In this document: piece after piece, positions 1 to 12,211 of the stretch
Layout: each line of letters begins with the position of its first letter
How positions within the stretch are numbered: the stretch's first letter is position 1
Assembly: GCA_028023455.1 (NCBI GenBank)
Contig: JAQFVV010000020.1
Coordinates: 11,326,385 to 11,390,384, forward strand
Direction: 5' to 3'
Length of the DNA stretch: 64,000 nt
Source: Epiperipatus broadwayi
Lineage: Eukaryota; Onychophora; Udeonychophora; Euonychophora; Peripatidae
Notes under the pieces: generated by a model
What the model was told of the DNA's origin: nothing
The model's input: only the letters and a program-made list of their open reading frames with translations
Databases searched by the model: none
Position numbers and translations under genes: made by a program

Positions 1-369
1 GGAAAAAATAAAATAAAATTGATAATCTTAAACTAGAAGTTAACAACTACAATACCTTAATCAGATTACTAATATATCATGGATGAAATAAACCATATAA
101 TTAAACTTGGTTGGAGTAGGCTTATTTATTTAAAAAGGAATATTTTTAATAGATTGTTTTACCAGTTTATTTATTGATTTGAGATGAGCAATACAAAAAT
201 TTTGGAGTACTCCACAAACTATGGAGAAATGTATGTTAAGAGTAACAGGAAGAAATCAAAACAAGATACATGAGTGAGAGAATAAACAGATATCATCGAA
301 ACAATGAAGAGACTAAAATAAAGCGACACTAGACATACTGCTAGAAGAAATAATGATAGATGAACGATT
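1..369. other. AT-rich non-coding DNA
   Basis: No gene, RNA or bounded repeat is recognised. An open frame on the minus strand (219-437) is low-complexity and lies antisense to LINE-like sequence, so I treat it as chance. The right end runs into the LINE tail described next. Confidence 0.6.
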
Positions 370-560
370 AAAGTTTTAAATAGGATTCTTACATTTAAAA
401 GACTTAGAAAAAGACCACATTTGAGATAGATAGACAAAATAAGACAATTTTCTCGAGTATTATAGTGAAAAGAAGACAGGGACTGGAATTACTGGATTAA
501 TGTTGGAGAAATCTTCATCTTGCAGTGGATCGATAATGGCTGATAAAATTGATGATGAAT
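370..560 (+). mobile_element. LINE 3'-end coding remnant
   Basis: Decayed C-terminal part of a non-LTR retrotransposon ORF2. The plus strand reads RPRKRPHLR then a stop, and continues in broken frames. It is homologous to 25395-25590: both share the aga-ccacat-tgagat block and, about 100 bases further on, a tgcagtgga block followed by a ttgatgatg-tgaata block. The Arg/Pro-rich stretch resembles the segment many LINEs carry after the reverse transcriptase. Seen: homology of the two copies and the basic motif. Inferred: LINE origin. No intact frame remains. Confidence 0.55.
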
Positions 561-1400
561 ATACTAATAGATATAAAATACTGTTATTTCAATATCCACA
601 AAATTCTAAATCTAGTTTTCAAATATTTTTAAGTCAATCATTAGTGTCACACACAAAAAATATATACTCATATTAATTAGAAAATTGAACAAAACATATC
701 CTTATGATATATCAATACTTTTATTAAATATTGATTGTTAACTTTACACAATATATAAAACTAAAGAAAGTAAAATGTCCAATAAAAGTTAATTTTCAAT
801 AGGCACTTTTACATCATGGTGTAGCAAAACCATGTGTTCATGAACTATAATTTCCATAGCATATTCTTCTTTGAAAAATTGAATTGCTAAAAAAATTACA
901 TGATAAATCACATATCTAAACATTATTACATCAGAATCTATGCTCAAAGACTATAAATTCATAGTCAGATTAAGCTATGCAAAGATTATCTGGGGCTATG
1001 AAAAGATTGAATCTGATCAAAGTACAATTCAATAAAGAGGCTTAGCTAAATTTCATGGAAATGATGAATAATTTTTCACATGATAAAAAGGATATAATGG
1101 TATTATAAATAAAAGATGGGAAATGATAAAACAAGGAAGTATTCAAGCAGCAAAGAAATGGTTTGAAAATGAGAAAAAATGCCATATAAACCATGGATAA
1201 CAAAAGAAAATTTTGAACACAACAAAATAACAAAGATGATGCAAAATCACAAAAGAAAAACCCCATAGAAGATATAACCACATTAATAAAGAGGCCAGAT
1301 ATGAAGGAACAATAAATAGAAGGTTGTTGAAATATAAAGAATAAAAAGAAAAAATATGGAAAAGATATAGAAGAATATTACAAGTTAATCTGAATTAGAA
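561..1400. other. AT-rich DNA, no clear feature
   Basis: Nothing can be assigned with confidence. Part of 1030-1400 may be the decayed upstream portion of the LINE that follows, since it is A-rich on the plus strand and directly adjoins it, but no motif is readable. The minus-strand open frame at 1042-1281 is low-complexity and antisense to this. Confidence 0.5.
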
Positions 1401-3225
1401 AGAAAGTATGAATACAATAAGAAATAAAGACAGAATTAATTGATCAAGGTGAAATTGAAAAATAATGGCATAACTATAGAGAATTATATGACAGAAATGA
1501 ACTGGATAATTTAGTGACTGAAGAATTGAAACCACCAATTCCACGATCTAAATTTGAAAAAAGTCTTTGAGAAATTGAAGTCAAAGAAAACAATTCAGTT
1601 GATGTATTAACGTTTTACCTGTTTTTATCTTCGTACAGTCATTTTCAAGGAGGTTATTTGAAATTAGGGTTGGTTTTTAAATTTGTATAAAAAGTTTCTT
1701 GGATGATTTTAAGACAGATTAAATAATGTAAAAGAAAGAGTAACAAAAAATAGCAATGGAAGAGAGCTGTAAGTAAAATATAATTATGTATGTTTAATAT
1801 GTTTGTTACTGTTTATGTTAATGTAAGATTAAGGTATTTATGTAATTGAGGTTTATTTATAAATATGTATTTCATATTGTTGTTGCAGATCCTTGAAAAT
1901 GATTGTATGAAGTTAAAAACAGTTGAAACATTGGAGTTTTGTATTATATAAATATATATGTTCAGTATTGATATTAAAAAATAAAGTTTTTGAAAAGAAA
2001 AAGGAGAAGGATTTTTAATTTGTTATAAATTATTAATTAAGCTGAATATGATGGAGAAGCATTTTCAGGTTATGAAAAAGTACATTGATAAAATTTCTCA
2101 AAAAAGAGAGAGAGAGAGAGAGAGAAGCTAAACAATGTAAAAAGAACAGAACTTTGAGCTTGCTTTTACATATTTTAAAGATTTCAACTAAAATTATTTA
2201 CTAGCAAATTGAAAATAATATTAAAGATAATCAATTTAGATTTAGTATAAAATAGAAGTATTAAGGAAGCAATTTTAAGTCTTCCAATATTGATTTAAAA
2301 TTTCTTGAAACTAAGTAGAGAAATAACAATGGCTTTTATTACAAAAAAGTTTATTGTATGTACAAAAACAAAACTGCTTTTGTTGGAAGGGAAGATAAAT
2401 AGGCTAAAATAAGAAGAGGTGTAAGACAAAGTTGTTTTCTATTACCTTTGCTCTTCAACATTTATATTAAAAAAATTGCAAGAGAATTTAGCAATAACAT
2501 AAAGAAAGATTTGAAAATGGTAAACTATTTAGTACTGTAAATGTTTTGCAGATGATATGGTTTTAATAGCAGAGAATGAATCTAATCAACAGTTGATATT
2601 AAATGAGTTTAATCATTTGTTGAAAAAAGAGATAAACACAATGAAATATTCTAGAGGGACATCAGATTAAAGTAATATGAAATGGAGAAAGGCTAGCTTA
2701 CTCATGGCTTTTAAATACTTGTAAAGCTTAATAACATCAGATGATAGGAGAGATATAAACATTAGAATTGCACAAGACAACAATTTTTAACCAGATTTAA
2801 AAATATATCCCTTCCATATTAAAAAGCATTTTGTAGCCTTATATGAACCAGATTGCTTGGATATAAAAGAAACATATTGAGGGGTCTTTGGGATGGGGTG
2901 TTGGTACCACATGATAAAAGTACCAAGAGCAGCCAGAATAAAAAATGAGAAAAATCTTATTGGAAAAGATAAAAATAATTTTGGGAGGTCATTACTCAAA
3001 AATGAAACAATCTGATTGGGAACTTGATGAGACTTTCAAAGTGATATATATTATTGCTGAGAGAATGATGGAAGGAAGACCAGCAAGATTAAAAACTTAG
3101 GATGGAAAATATGGATTCAGTTAGGAGAAAATGATTTTATAGATGTATAAAAAATCTGGTGGCAGAAAAAAGATGAAGATGGATTGTACACCAACCTATG
3201 GATTGAGAAGATAAAAAAAGGGAAT
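1400..3225 (+). mobile_element. Decayed LINE with reverse transcriptase (plus strand)
   Basis: A non-LTR retrotransposon ORF2 in many broken frames. At about 1466-1570 the translation reads YRELYDRNELDNLVTEELK, matching the linker before LINE reverse transcriptase domains. At 2412-2490 it reads RRGVRQSCFLLPLLFNIYI, the conserved RT block usually written GVRQGC-LSPLLFNIYI. At 2545-2640 it reads FADDMVLIAENE, the catalytic YADD-type box, with phenylalanine for tyrosine and both aspartates kept. Basic C-terminal debris (MMEGRPARLKT) lies near 3065-3100. Stops and frameshifts between blocks show the copy is dead. The stretch at about 1650-2040 matches nothing in the LINE and may be a further insertion. 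The exact clade cannot be named from these fragments. Confidence 0.8.
2105..2126. repeat. (AG)n microsatellite
   Basis: About eleven AG dinucleotides inside the decayed LINE, between its linker and its RT blocks. Confidence 0.9.
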
Positions 3226-3751
3226 TTTTTAAATGCAATATTTGTTAATTACTTTTAATCAATTACATTTAAATTATGCTAATACATATTTGCATATAAA
3301 TTATTCATGAACTGGTTTATAATCAAATAAATTTAAAAGCTGAATATACTAGTGAAAACATTTTAATTTTGTTCAGTTATTTTTTTTTTTTTAATGTTTT
3401 TACTACAAGTACAGGAATTTTTTTATGTTTTTTATTATTATTATGTTTTTGAATAAATTTGTAAAATTTCTGAATTTAAATAATCAAAAGTCAAGGATTT
3501 TACAATAATCATATTCAACATATATATCATTAAAAGCCAGTAAACACTTAATAACAATAACCATCAACAATTTCAAACAGTTGTCAAGCCATATATATAT
3601 AAAACAATAAAAATAATAAATATAACTAATTATTTTTAAAACAGGCAAAACTCACTATACGTATTGCCACACACAGCAAGCTAGAGTAATCAATGGATGC
3701 CAGAAGGCTTGTGCATAAAATCCCCTCATCTAGTGCCTACTCATCCAATAT

Positions 3752-3790
3752 CCCCAGACTAGTTTCTGGCTTGGACCTTCATCAATGATT
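3752..3790 (-). ncRNA. Decayed hammerhead ribozyme motif (left arm)
   Basis: On the minus strand the core reads TTGATGA instead of CTGATGA (positions 3779-3785), followed by a weak stem II and GAAA (3763-3766), then the palindrome ACTAGT and C as the cleavage-site base. The change of the core's first base should impair activity. Stem I pairs only in part. It is the mirror copy of the motif at 3934-3973. Confidence 0.55.
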
Positions 3791-3933
3791 AAGCTAATGG
3801 GCTTGGATTGAAAACAATAAGATGTTTTCAGTTTAAGACTCATAGTTTTGTAGTTAAATGGAGATAAAAGGTGGTTGCTGGAGGGTTGCATTAGATCCTA
3901 AGATCTAGTTGCAGTGCTCTCAGATCCCAGGCT

Positions 3934-3973
3934 CCTCACTGATGAAGGCCACAAGCCAGAAACTAGTCTGGGG
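3934..3973 (+). ncRNA. Hammerhead ribozyme motif, type I, intact core
   Basis: Self-cleaving RNA motif read directly from the sequence. Core CTGATGA at 3939-3945; stem II is GGC paired with GCC around a short loop; core GAAA at 3959-3962. Stem III is the loopless palindrome ACTAGT (3962-3967), and the cleavage-site base is C3968. Stem I closes by pairing CCTCA (3934-3938) with TGGGG (3969-3973), including one G-U pair. An A-A mismatch sits at the base of stem II. Known biology: such minimal type I motifs occur in Penelope-like elements and short retroelements and often act as dimers. Activity here is inferred. Confidence 0.7.
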
Positions 3974-4087
3974 ATATTAGATGAGTAGGCACTAGATGGG
4001 GATTTTATGCACAAGCCTTCTGGCATCCATTGATTACTCTAGCTTGCTGTGTGTTGCAATACGTATAGTGAGTTTTGCCTATTTTAA

Positions 4088-7000
4088 CAACAGTTATACA
4101 CAAGCATAAGAGGTGGTGGTGATGTGATATTTATTGGCTTAATAATTATTTTTATTGTTATTACAAGTTTTTTTAATTAATTTACATTTTATTTATATTA
4201 TATAGATAGATCTATCTATTTATATTAAAGTGATTGATTCAAATTTCTAAATCTAATAATAAGGGATTAAAATTTCTTCTATCTGGACAGCCTTATAAAA
4301 AAAGAACAAATTACTGTTAAAAATCACATAGAAACAGAGTGTCTGCAGTATTCTAAAAAAATATTAATAATTATTTATTTAACAATAAACTTTCTCTGGT
4401 CCAATTCAGTATATGTTTAAAAAAAAAAACAAGAAAAAAAAGGAAATTGCATTTTATGAAATACTTAATTAATGTGGAAAAATAGAATTTTGTAATTTTT
4501 GTTAAAATGTATATAAATGAGTTTTGGGTTTTTTTTTAAAATTTAAATTAAATATTCTTCTAGGGATTTTATGCAAGTAAGGGAAATGACTTATATAACA
4601 TATTAGACTGTGATTGAAAATTGGAAAAAGTTTAAAATATTTGAATCTTTCTCAACATTGAATAATTTGAAAGTATTGATAATAGGCTCTTTGTTATTGC
4701 ATTCTATCAATTTTTTTTTCTTTGGCAATAAATAACCTGCTTTCAGAAATAGAACTTAGAAATACATGTTTATTCTAAGAAGTTTTGCAAAAAATCATAA
4801 ATAACTGTTTTATATAATACATTTAATTGGAAGAGTTTTAAATCCTACATATATGTATTTGGTGTCATTCTTTTCTAATTTTATCCATTAAAGGGTCAGA
4901 AATAAATATTTTTCCATAAGCGCTGCTGAAAGAGTATGGTATGGTTGAGTGGAACAAGCCCCTAGAATATATTATATATCAGTTAAATAAAATATTTTTA
5001 AATAAAATAGTAAATTAAATAAAGCATACATCACAATTTTTGCAGGAATTGTTTCAGACAATTAAAGTTTATGATATAGTTCCAAAATAGATGATAAGCA
5101 AAAGAAAACTACCACTAATAAGGATCAGCTGATATCACTTGATAATAAATTTTATTGCATAGTTAATCAATCTGTCTTCGGGAGAAAAACATAGAACATA
5201 TATTTATTTTTTATTTTTAAAACTAAATTTAAACAAAAAACTAAACAAATTTAAAAATAACTAACAAATTGACCTATTTAGTTCATTGCAACAGTGGCAA
5301 ACTGCAGCCAGCAATCTACATGAAAACCAAAAATTATTCCATGCAGTTCCTGAGACAATATGAATATCGGTTTCCATTGCAATTTTTTCTAAATTTTTAT
5401 ATTAATAATCAATAATAATAGAGTATGAACCAATGTTAGAATATTTTATATCTTAAATGATTTAATGATAAGTAAAAATCTAGATATTTTGAAACGTTAA
5501 ATTTTTACTTTTAGATAAGACCAATCAAAAGAGTTAATGTGAATTTTATTACCATATATGATTAGTAAAAATTGTTTCGATATGTTGTTCCTGGCAAAAT
5601 TAGTTCCAACATTGACTATGAATGCCCTAAGAAAAGTCTTACATATGGTACCTAAAAACTTACCTACCCTTGGTCTATTGTATGTATTATTAAACAAATA
5701 TACCAATAATACTGAAACTGGAATACAACTTAATAACAAGGTTATATAACTATGCATATCAGCATTAAACAATAAAAAAAAGCTATACATAGTTCATATC
5801 TTTGTAAATAGCAATTCCAAATCTTTGTGCACAAGTCAGTTTTTATGTCGAATTTTTCTTTTAGGTAGATATGTATAGCAAGTGAATGTAAGCACTATAG
5901 TATAGTATAAAAAATATTCTTACAGTAAGAGACATAAAAAATGTGAATAACATCATATGCTCTAAATGTTAATTGCTTTACATAAGTTCAAAATGATTTT
6001 GTTAGTTATATATGGTAAAAACCATCAATATACAAGGTTATATTAGATTAATAAACAATAAATTAACATAATAAAGTATTAACATAATTAAGTATGTGCT
6101 TCATAACAACACCCATCAAAATACAATAATCAATAGAACAACAGTTACAGAAAATAGACTTTTTTAATGCAAATAATAAATTCACCCTACTGCAACCAGT
6201 TGGTTACATAGCTGCATTATATTCCTCAGATTTGAGAATAAAAAATTATTTTATTAATGGGGGAAAATATTACATTTTCTTGGACCTATTTTTAAGTGGT
6301 CATTACTTAACTCAATCATTTTTAAATCCCCAGATGATAGTAAGAAAATTCTCTCAAACATTAAATATATTTAAGTGTATTTTTTTTTTAAAAAAAAAAA
6401 AAGGGGGGGGGGCAAAAATCTTCAGTTTTTTCCTTTCTTTATGACTCACCTGGAAATTCAAGAGGAAAACCAAATGGATAGAAATTGCTATTTTCATTTA
6501 CCTGGAATTGCTAAAGACCAAGAAAATGACAAATTTAATCAGGCCCATGTTTAGAAGCCTTCAAGAAAAAACTTCATTAGGAAAAATTGAAATTGCAACT
6601 GGAAAGGCCTTTATAGAGAAGAGAGCCATGGCTATAGGTGTTATTTTTGTTTTTGTGTGGTGTGCATCCCATTTTTTTATATTAACAGAAATTTTTTTTT
6701 GTTTCATAAATGTAATGTTTTTTTTTTCTTTCTCTCTCAATTTGTTCTCTAGGTAGAATCGAAGATTGTTATCTTTGATTTTTTGAGTATATTTAACAAA
6801 CTCTTAAAAATTTTAAAGAACCAAATGAATTTAAAGTTAATTCATAAATAAAAATTAATTAGTTGGTTAATGTAATTTTGTAAAAATGTAGTTTTTTTGA
6901 TGAAATAGATGTTTGAAATTATCTACTATCATGTCATTTTTTTGTTATTAGTTAGATATTAAATAATTGGTTTTTTTAATATTCTTTCTAGTCTTTTATT

Positions 7001-7980
7001 CTATCCAATTCCTGTTTCATGAAGTGCAGTGTGTGATCTTATATCATGACAGCTTATATTCTAGGATTTAGTTTTTTTTTTGATGATCCCAATAAAAATA
7101 ATTATTTATAAGTAAAGGAAACCCATGAATTACTTAAGATTATTTATAATTAACTAATTTATTTATTTCCCTTTTGTTCACAATAATAATTTATAGAGTT
7201 CTTGCATCCTGCAGATTTGTGCATAACAGCTATAAGGAATAGTGGGTTTATAATTAGTGTATGCACATCCAGATGATGATGATGATTCCTGGATTGGCAT
7301 GAAGAGGATATTTCTTCAAAGTCCATGTAATATATTTTGGTTAGTTTGATCTTTATAACTTATTTTTTTAACTTGATAAAAATACAATTCCTCAGATTCC
7401 TCATAATTTAAACCCCAATTTTCTGTAGTTACAAATGGCTAATTACTTTAGGGTAATTAATGTTCACATACTGGTGACCATTAGCCCAGATATGATCTTG
7501 TATTTCCCTGTAGCATTATACTACATAAAAATTAGAACAGAAAAATTAATTTAAAACAAAGTACAATTTTCCAAGATCATTTCAGAAAATAAAAAAGTTT
7601 ATTTATATTCAAATTTGATGTAGGTTAAAAAAGTGAGATGACAAGATAATGCAATATCATCTAATCTTCAAAGCTTACTATATTAGCAAGAGCATTTTTT
7701 CTCTCTACACCTTCGTGCTGTCTATTATAAATCTCAATTATCAGTGGTTATCAGGTAAGTTTAATAAAATCAACATTCCCAGATTGTCTTCTGGTTTTGA
7801 TATTATTAATGAAGACTTTGCATGTATTATTATTATTATTATTGACCCAATGTCATTTTACATAAGTAGATTAGATTGGGTTCAAAACCATAGGATTTTA
7901 ATTTCAAATGTTTAATAGTAAAAAAAGACATTGAAAGTGACCGCTAGATTCATAATTGCATTGATTCAAGTTTTGAATTC
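4088..7980. other. AT-rich DNA, no recognised gene or element
   Basis: No motif from known transposon or host proteins could be read on either strand. Open frames at 5497-5790, 5558-5749, 6232-6444, 6508-6756 and 7649-7915 are short, low-complexity and without recognisable domains. A T/A/G homopolymer cluster lies at about 6380-6412, and a TTA microsatellite at about 7826-7842. Confidence 0.6.
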
Positions 7981-7990
7981 TAAACCTTCA

Positions 7991-8030
7991 TTGATAAAGA
8001 CAGAAGGCAGAAATCAATCCAGGAATGGTA
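7991..8030 (+). repeat. Decayed hammerhead-like block
   Basis: Reads TTGATAA, a purine-rich segment with GCA-GAAA, then TCAATC, in the same order and spacing as the hammerhead at 3934-3973. Two core bases differ and stem III is no longer palindromic. I read it as an old copy of a related repeat; the similarity is short and could be partly chance. Confidence 0.35.
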
Positions 8031-9689
8031 TTTAAATTGCATTATCATCTGCTTAACACTGATAACTAGGCTTATAATAAATTATCTTTATATTCTTAGA
8101 CATGTTTTTTGAAATTCAGAAGTATCAAAAAATATATTTTATAACAACTCAAACTAAAACATTTTAACATTAATGATTGTTTCCATTAAATTTTTAAATA
8201 TAACTTCCAAAGGAAAATATTTAATGCCAATAATTTAACATTTATAATCAAATATTATCAAGAAAAGTGTAGAGTAGCTTGGAATCAACAATTAACTTAC
8301 TCTGCAATAGTCAAAGTAAGAATGAAAATGTCATGAATAAAAGTGAGCCAATATTTTTGGTAATATAATAATCATTTGGTTTCTTGGTCAAAAATTCCGG
8401 TGATGATCAAGCATTAAATTGATAGAATGAGGAAAATAATTTCATTCAAGTGATAAAACTGATATTTCTTTTTATTGTTTATTAATTGGGAATCAATCCT
8501 TGAATTTTTTTTAGCAGTCAACTACTTTATCAAGACACCAAACTATGCATTACAATAATTACTATTCAGAAAATTGAACAGATGATGTAGACTTCCAATA
8601 GAATTAAAATAATAAGCTAATTTTATCTTTTTGCTCATATGAGATATCAAAGTTTAAATGCACACCATGGAATATTAATATTCAAATCCCAGAGTAAGAA
8701 TTTAACATTCAATATTTAAAAAGGATGGCGAAATTAAGTCAAAAACTTTACTTCAAGTAAATGTTCACATCTAATATGGTTAAATTTCCACTTGTTTTCT
8801 TTAATGTTAACAATGTTATCAAACATCTTTGTCCAAAATAGTTCAAAGGAATCAATGTATTTCCTCTTCTTTTTCATCAATATCTAATTTTGATTTTCAT
8901 ACAATCATAGGCAACATCAAAATTTAAACACCTCTCTTTTTGTTTTTAATAATGTTACTACATTTAATAATCTTTTCAAAATTTTCATTGTGATTTCAAC
9001 TGTTAGTCTGAAAACAATATTTAGATTTACTGGATCTTTTTTTGAACCACAGAAACCAACTGACATCTCACAGAATTAGTCATTGATAATAGAATTGTGT
9101 TTGTGAAACCATATTTGTTCTTTAATTACATACTCAGCAATTCTGATTGAATTTTCAATACTTGCCCATATATTTTGAAATGAGTTTTAATTGAAGTTAG
9201 GGATATGTACTAAATTCTTGCACTAATCACTATACAAGGTCTTGTATAATATGGATAAACACCATTAATCTATATACTTGATAACAGCGGCTATTTTTGA
9301 ATTTTTTTAGATTACAAAAATAGATCTTTTATTCCTTTATGGTAAATCCAAATTCTGCTCAATGCAATCAGGCTTATTAATGAATAGGAATTTACCAAAT
9401 GCTTTTCTTTCTGTTAATTTTGCTTATAAAAGTGCACACAAACTAAATTATTTATTGTGAAAGTTGAAAGATTAGTGCTGAAATTTTGTTTGAATAATAG
9501 ATGTTGGAATTAACATTATTCTAACTGTTGTTTTGTCTCCTAACTAAATTTTTTCTCCATCTTTTTTTTAAAAAAAAACCTAAAATAAATTACAAAAACT
9601 CCACTTTAATTTAAAAATACAAAGATAATATACCAAGAAAATGATTTTAAAATGACAAAAAACGCCATCTTTTTTTCATTCACAAGTTT
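8031..9689. other. AT-rich DNA, no recognised feature
   Basis: No open frame, domain motif, tRNA box or bounded repeat stands out on either strand. Confidence 0.6.
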
Positions 9690-9690
9690 A

Positions 9691-9727
<37 letters not shown>

Positions 9728-9802
9728 GTAATAATAATAATAATAAAAAATAATAAATAATAAATAATTAATAATTAATAATTAATAATAATAATAATAA
9801 TG
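9690..9802. repeat. (AAT)n microsatellite
   Basis: A long AAT/TAA run with a few interruptions (AGT, AAATAAT and TAATTA variants). It is the longest simple repeat in the window and likely to vary in length between individuals. Confidence 0.95.
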
Positions 9803-10249
9803 TTCAACTTGAATAAGTGCAATAAGCAGATTAATTTAAGGCAGTTTTTAATCCAGACAAAGCCAATATGATATTTTTTAGATTAACTAAGTTTTTTAAA
9901 ATATAATTGTTATATCAGTAAAACAATAGATTAATATGCTATATATGTATATATAATCACGAGCAAAATGCTTAGCCAAGTAAAATATACTGAAATTGGC
10001 AATAGATTGTTAAAAATCAACATCATATGACACAAAAATGATAACTTATATGATTATGAGCAATAAATGAAGAAATAGAAGATTAAGACAAAAAACATCT
10101 GCACTCAGATTATATTAAAATTTCTGTTGGCTACATTGTCTTATTAGCATTTTTCATATGGTCGCTATTTTCCCAGCTACTACAGTGAAATTTTGAACAT
10201 ATTACATTAGTTTAAACATGGCTTCTGTGTGAGAAGCAATGACTTCTTC
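9803..10249. other. AT-rich DNA before the mariner remnant
   Basis: No feature is recognised. The mariner's left end probably lies in the last part, but no terminal inverted repeat was identified. Confidence 0.5.
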
Positions 10250-11260
10250 TTTTGTGATTTGCATGAATGAAGAATGCATGCAATCATTCATTTTTTTGCC
10301 ATTCAAGAATGTGTCTGAAGCTGATATTTATCAAAAATATTATGCACACAATAAGAGTGTTTTCACATAAAGTAGGGTGTATAAGTGGATATAGAAATTT
10401 AAAAAAAAACATCTGTGTCATCATAAAGGAATTGGACACCATTGACATTCATGACTGATGACAACAGTGAACATGCAGGTGAATTGATTCTGTCAAATAA
10501 ATCAATGACAGTAGATTATGTGGTAAATCATTTGCTAACAGCCATGGTTTTGCCTACATAATAATCCGTGACAGATTTTGGTTTCAAAACGTTTGTATGA
10601 CATGAAATTAAAAAACAACTTATAGAATAGCATATATGCAATACAAAAAATTGGGCAGATACTTTAAAAAAGATATTCCTTAAAAAGAATCATTACTGGT
10701 ATCAAGACATGGTATCATCACTATGAGTCTGAGAATAAATTGAAGAGCAATTGCCAATTAAAAAGATTCAAAAGTCAACTATCAGTTAAATAATTGCTTA
10801 CTGTTTTATGGAATTCTCAAGGAACCATATGGATGATTATGAGGAAAAAATATTCAGTAATCATGCTCAATGAAGAGATAATGCCTAAAATTCAGACAAA
10901 AAAAGTGTTGTGTGACAGTGCACATCAATGCACCAGTGTTCATACTATTGATACACTCTAAAAATGATTGAAAATATTGGGGCAGTCTTCTATAATCCTA
11001 ATCCTTCTATAATCCTGATCTTGCCCCATCAGACTATAACATGAAAAAAATCCTATGTGATGAAGAGATGAAAACAATGGTTCATTCATAGCTTGCAGCT
11101 TGATCTAAAATATTTTTTAATGATGGAATATGAAAGTTTGTTGATAGTTGAACAAAGTATATTAAAAAACAAAAAGATTATAAATAATGTATTTACTTTT
11201 CTGAAAATTGAAGAAAAAAAATTCTACAACCAAAATGTGGATAATTTTTGACTTATAATG
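10250..11260 (+). pseudogene. mariner-family transposase pseudogene
   Basis: Decayed DNA-transposon gene spanning about the full length of a mariner transposase. At about 10290-10400 broken frames read SEADIYQKYYAHNKSVF then RVYKWI-KFKKK, the N-terminal helix-turn-helix typical of the family. At 10910-10960 the frame reads CDSAHQCTSVHTIDTL, corresponding to the HDNARPHTS block with the second catalytic Asp. At 11008-11040 it reads YNPDLAPSDYN, the mariner signature before the third catalytic residue; the preceding 16 bases are a small tandem duplication of this region. Multiple stops and frameshifts rule out function. The open frame at 10267-10458 is in the wrong frame relative to these motifs. 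Terminal repeats were not found. Confidence 0.85.
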
Positions 11261-11796
11261 CCCTTATCAAAAACATAAAATTAACCAGAATTATAGTTAT
11301 CCTTCATAGTTTACTCAGTAGTCAAGTGATAAGACTCAAGGTTCATAGATCACAGTTATTTTCAATGACTTCCAGTGCTGGATCCATATGACTCACCAAA
11401 AAACTGTCATTTCCAAAGTCTGAACATCATGTGACTCATTGAATGACAAACCATTCAATTATTAATAAAGTTATTCCAAAATATATGTTAAACACTATAT
11501 ATATATGTATAAACTTTTTATGAAAAGTGAGTAGAATGCATTTCAACTTTATCAAAAATATTAATGTTTGTATGGACTCAGAAGCAATAGTTTTTGAATT
11601 GATTCCTAACTCATTTGTAATGTCTGCACTTAAACATCAAAGCTAAAACAACTTAGGAATCTTGAGATCTATGGTAAGGAGAGCCTGACAGGAAGACCTC
11701 CCAAGCTGTAATAACACTAGTAAAGTATCAGAGTAAAGAGATATGTACTTTCATCTGGTTAAAACTTTATCATGTGTAAAAATGTTAATGCTATCA
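11261..11796. other. Non-coding DNA, no clear feature
   Basis: The stretch around 11300-11400 has a slight tRNA-like look, but A and B boxes cannot be placed convincingly. Nothing else is recognised. Confidence 0.5.
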
Positions 11797-11804
11797 GAGT
11801 AAAT

Positions 11805-12203
11805 CAGGGGTCCCCAACCCTATGCCCGCGGGCACCATGGCACCCACAGACCATTTTATGTGTGCCCACCGCTATCCGAACACGATAAAAAATTATTTAT
11901 CTGATACAAATAAATTTAATTTTTAAAATTTCTTATAAATTATTGCATTATATTGTAATCAAATTGTAGGGCATACTATACTTTTACAGCATAGAAATAT
12001 AAACGTTAATTATATGTTAAAATTTTATTTTTGAAATTAATATTTTTTTGTACATTATGTGTATTATTAACAATATCCAACTACAAATTTACATTGAAAA
12101 AATAAATGGTGCTCGCCACCTGGTTGAAAAAATAAAGGGTGCCTGCCACCTGGCCCGGTATTATAGAATGTGCTCTTAAGTGCAAAAAGGTTGGGGACCC
12201 CTG
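11805..12203. mobile_element. Non-autonomous hAT element, 399 bp
   Basis: A complete DNA transposon without coding capacity. Terminal inverted repeats are CAGGGGTCCCCAACC on the left and the exact complement GGTTGGGGACCCCTG on the right. The 8-bp target-site duplication is gagtaaat (11797-11804) and gattaaat (12204-12211), 7 of 8 matching. Both ends are GC-rich while the interior is AT-rich. The CAGGG-type terminus and 8-bp duplication are hallmarks of the hAT superfamily. A short sub-repeat (gcc-accacctgg type) occurs twice near the right end. Confidence 0.93.
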
Positions 12204-12211
12204 GATTAAAT

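Larger units (their letters stand above)
3635..4087. repeat. Fold-back repeat, arms about 150 bp, with hammerhead motifs
   Basis: A long imperfect inverted repeat. The left arm (3635-3785) is the reverse complement of the right arm (3938-4087) with few mismatches; the spacer (3786-3937) is unrelated. Arm termini read ggcaaaactcactatac inward from the left and its complement at the right. Each arm carries a hammerhead-type core: intact on the plus strand in the right arm, damaged on the minus strand in the left arm. Parts of the arm recur at 42379-42452 and 38500-38552, so it is an interspersed family. Two opposed copies of one short retroelement, or a fold-back element, would both explain it. 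Confidence 0.8.

Noticed and set aside
6380-6412. T/A/G homopolymer run as a retroposon poly(A) tail
   Set aside because: No element body or target duplication could be found on either side.
9690-9802. CRISPR-like regular repeat
   Set aside because: It is a simple AAT microsatellite in a eukaryotic context, with no spacers.
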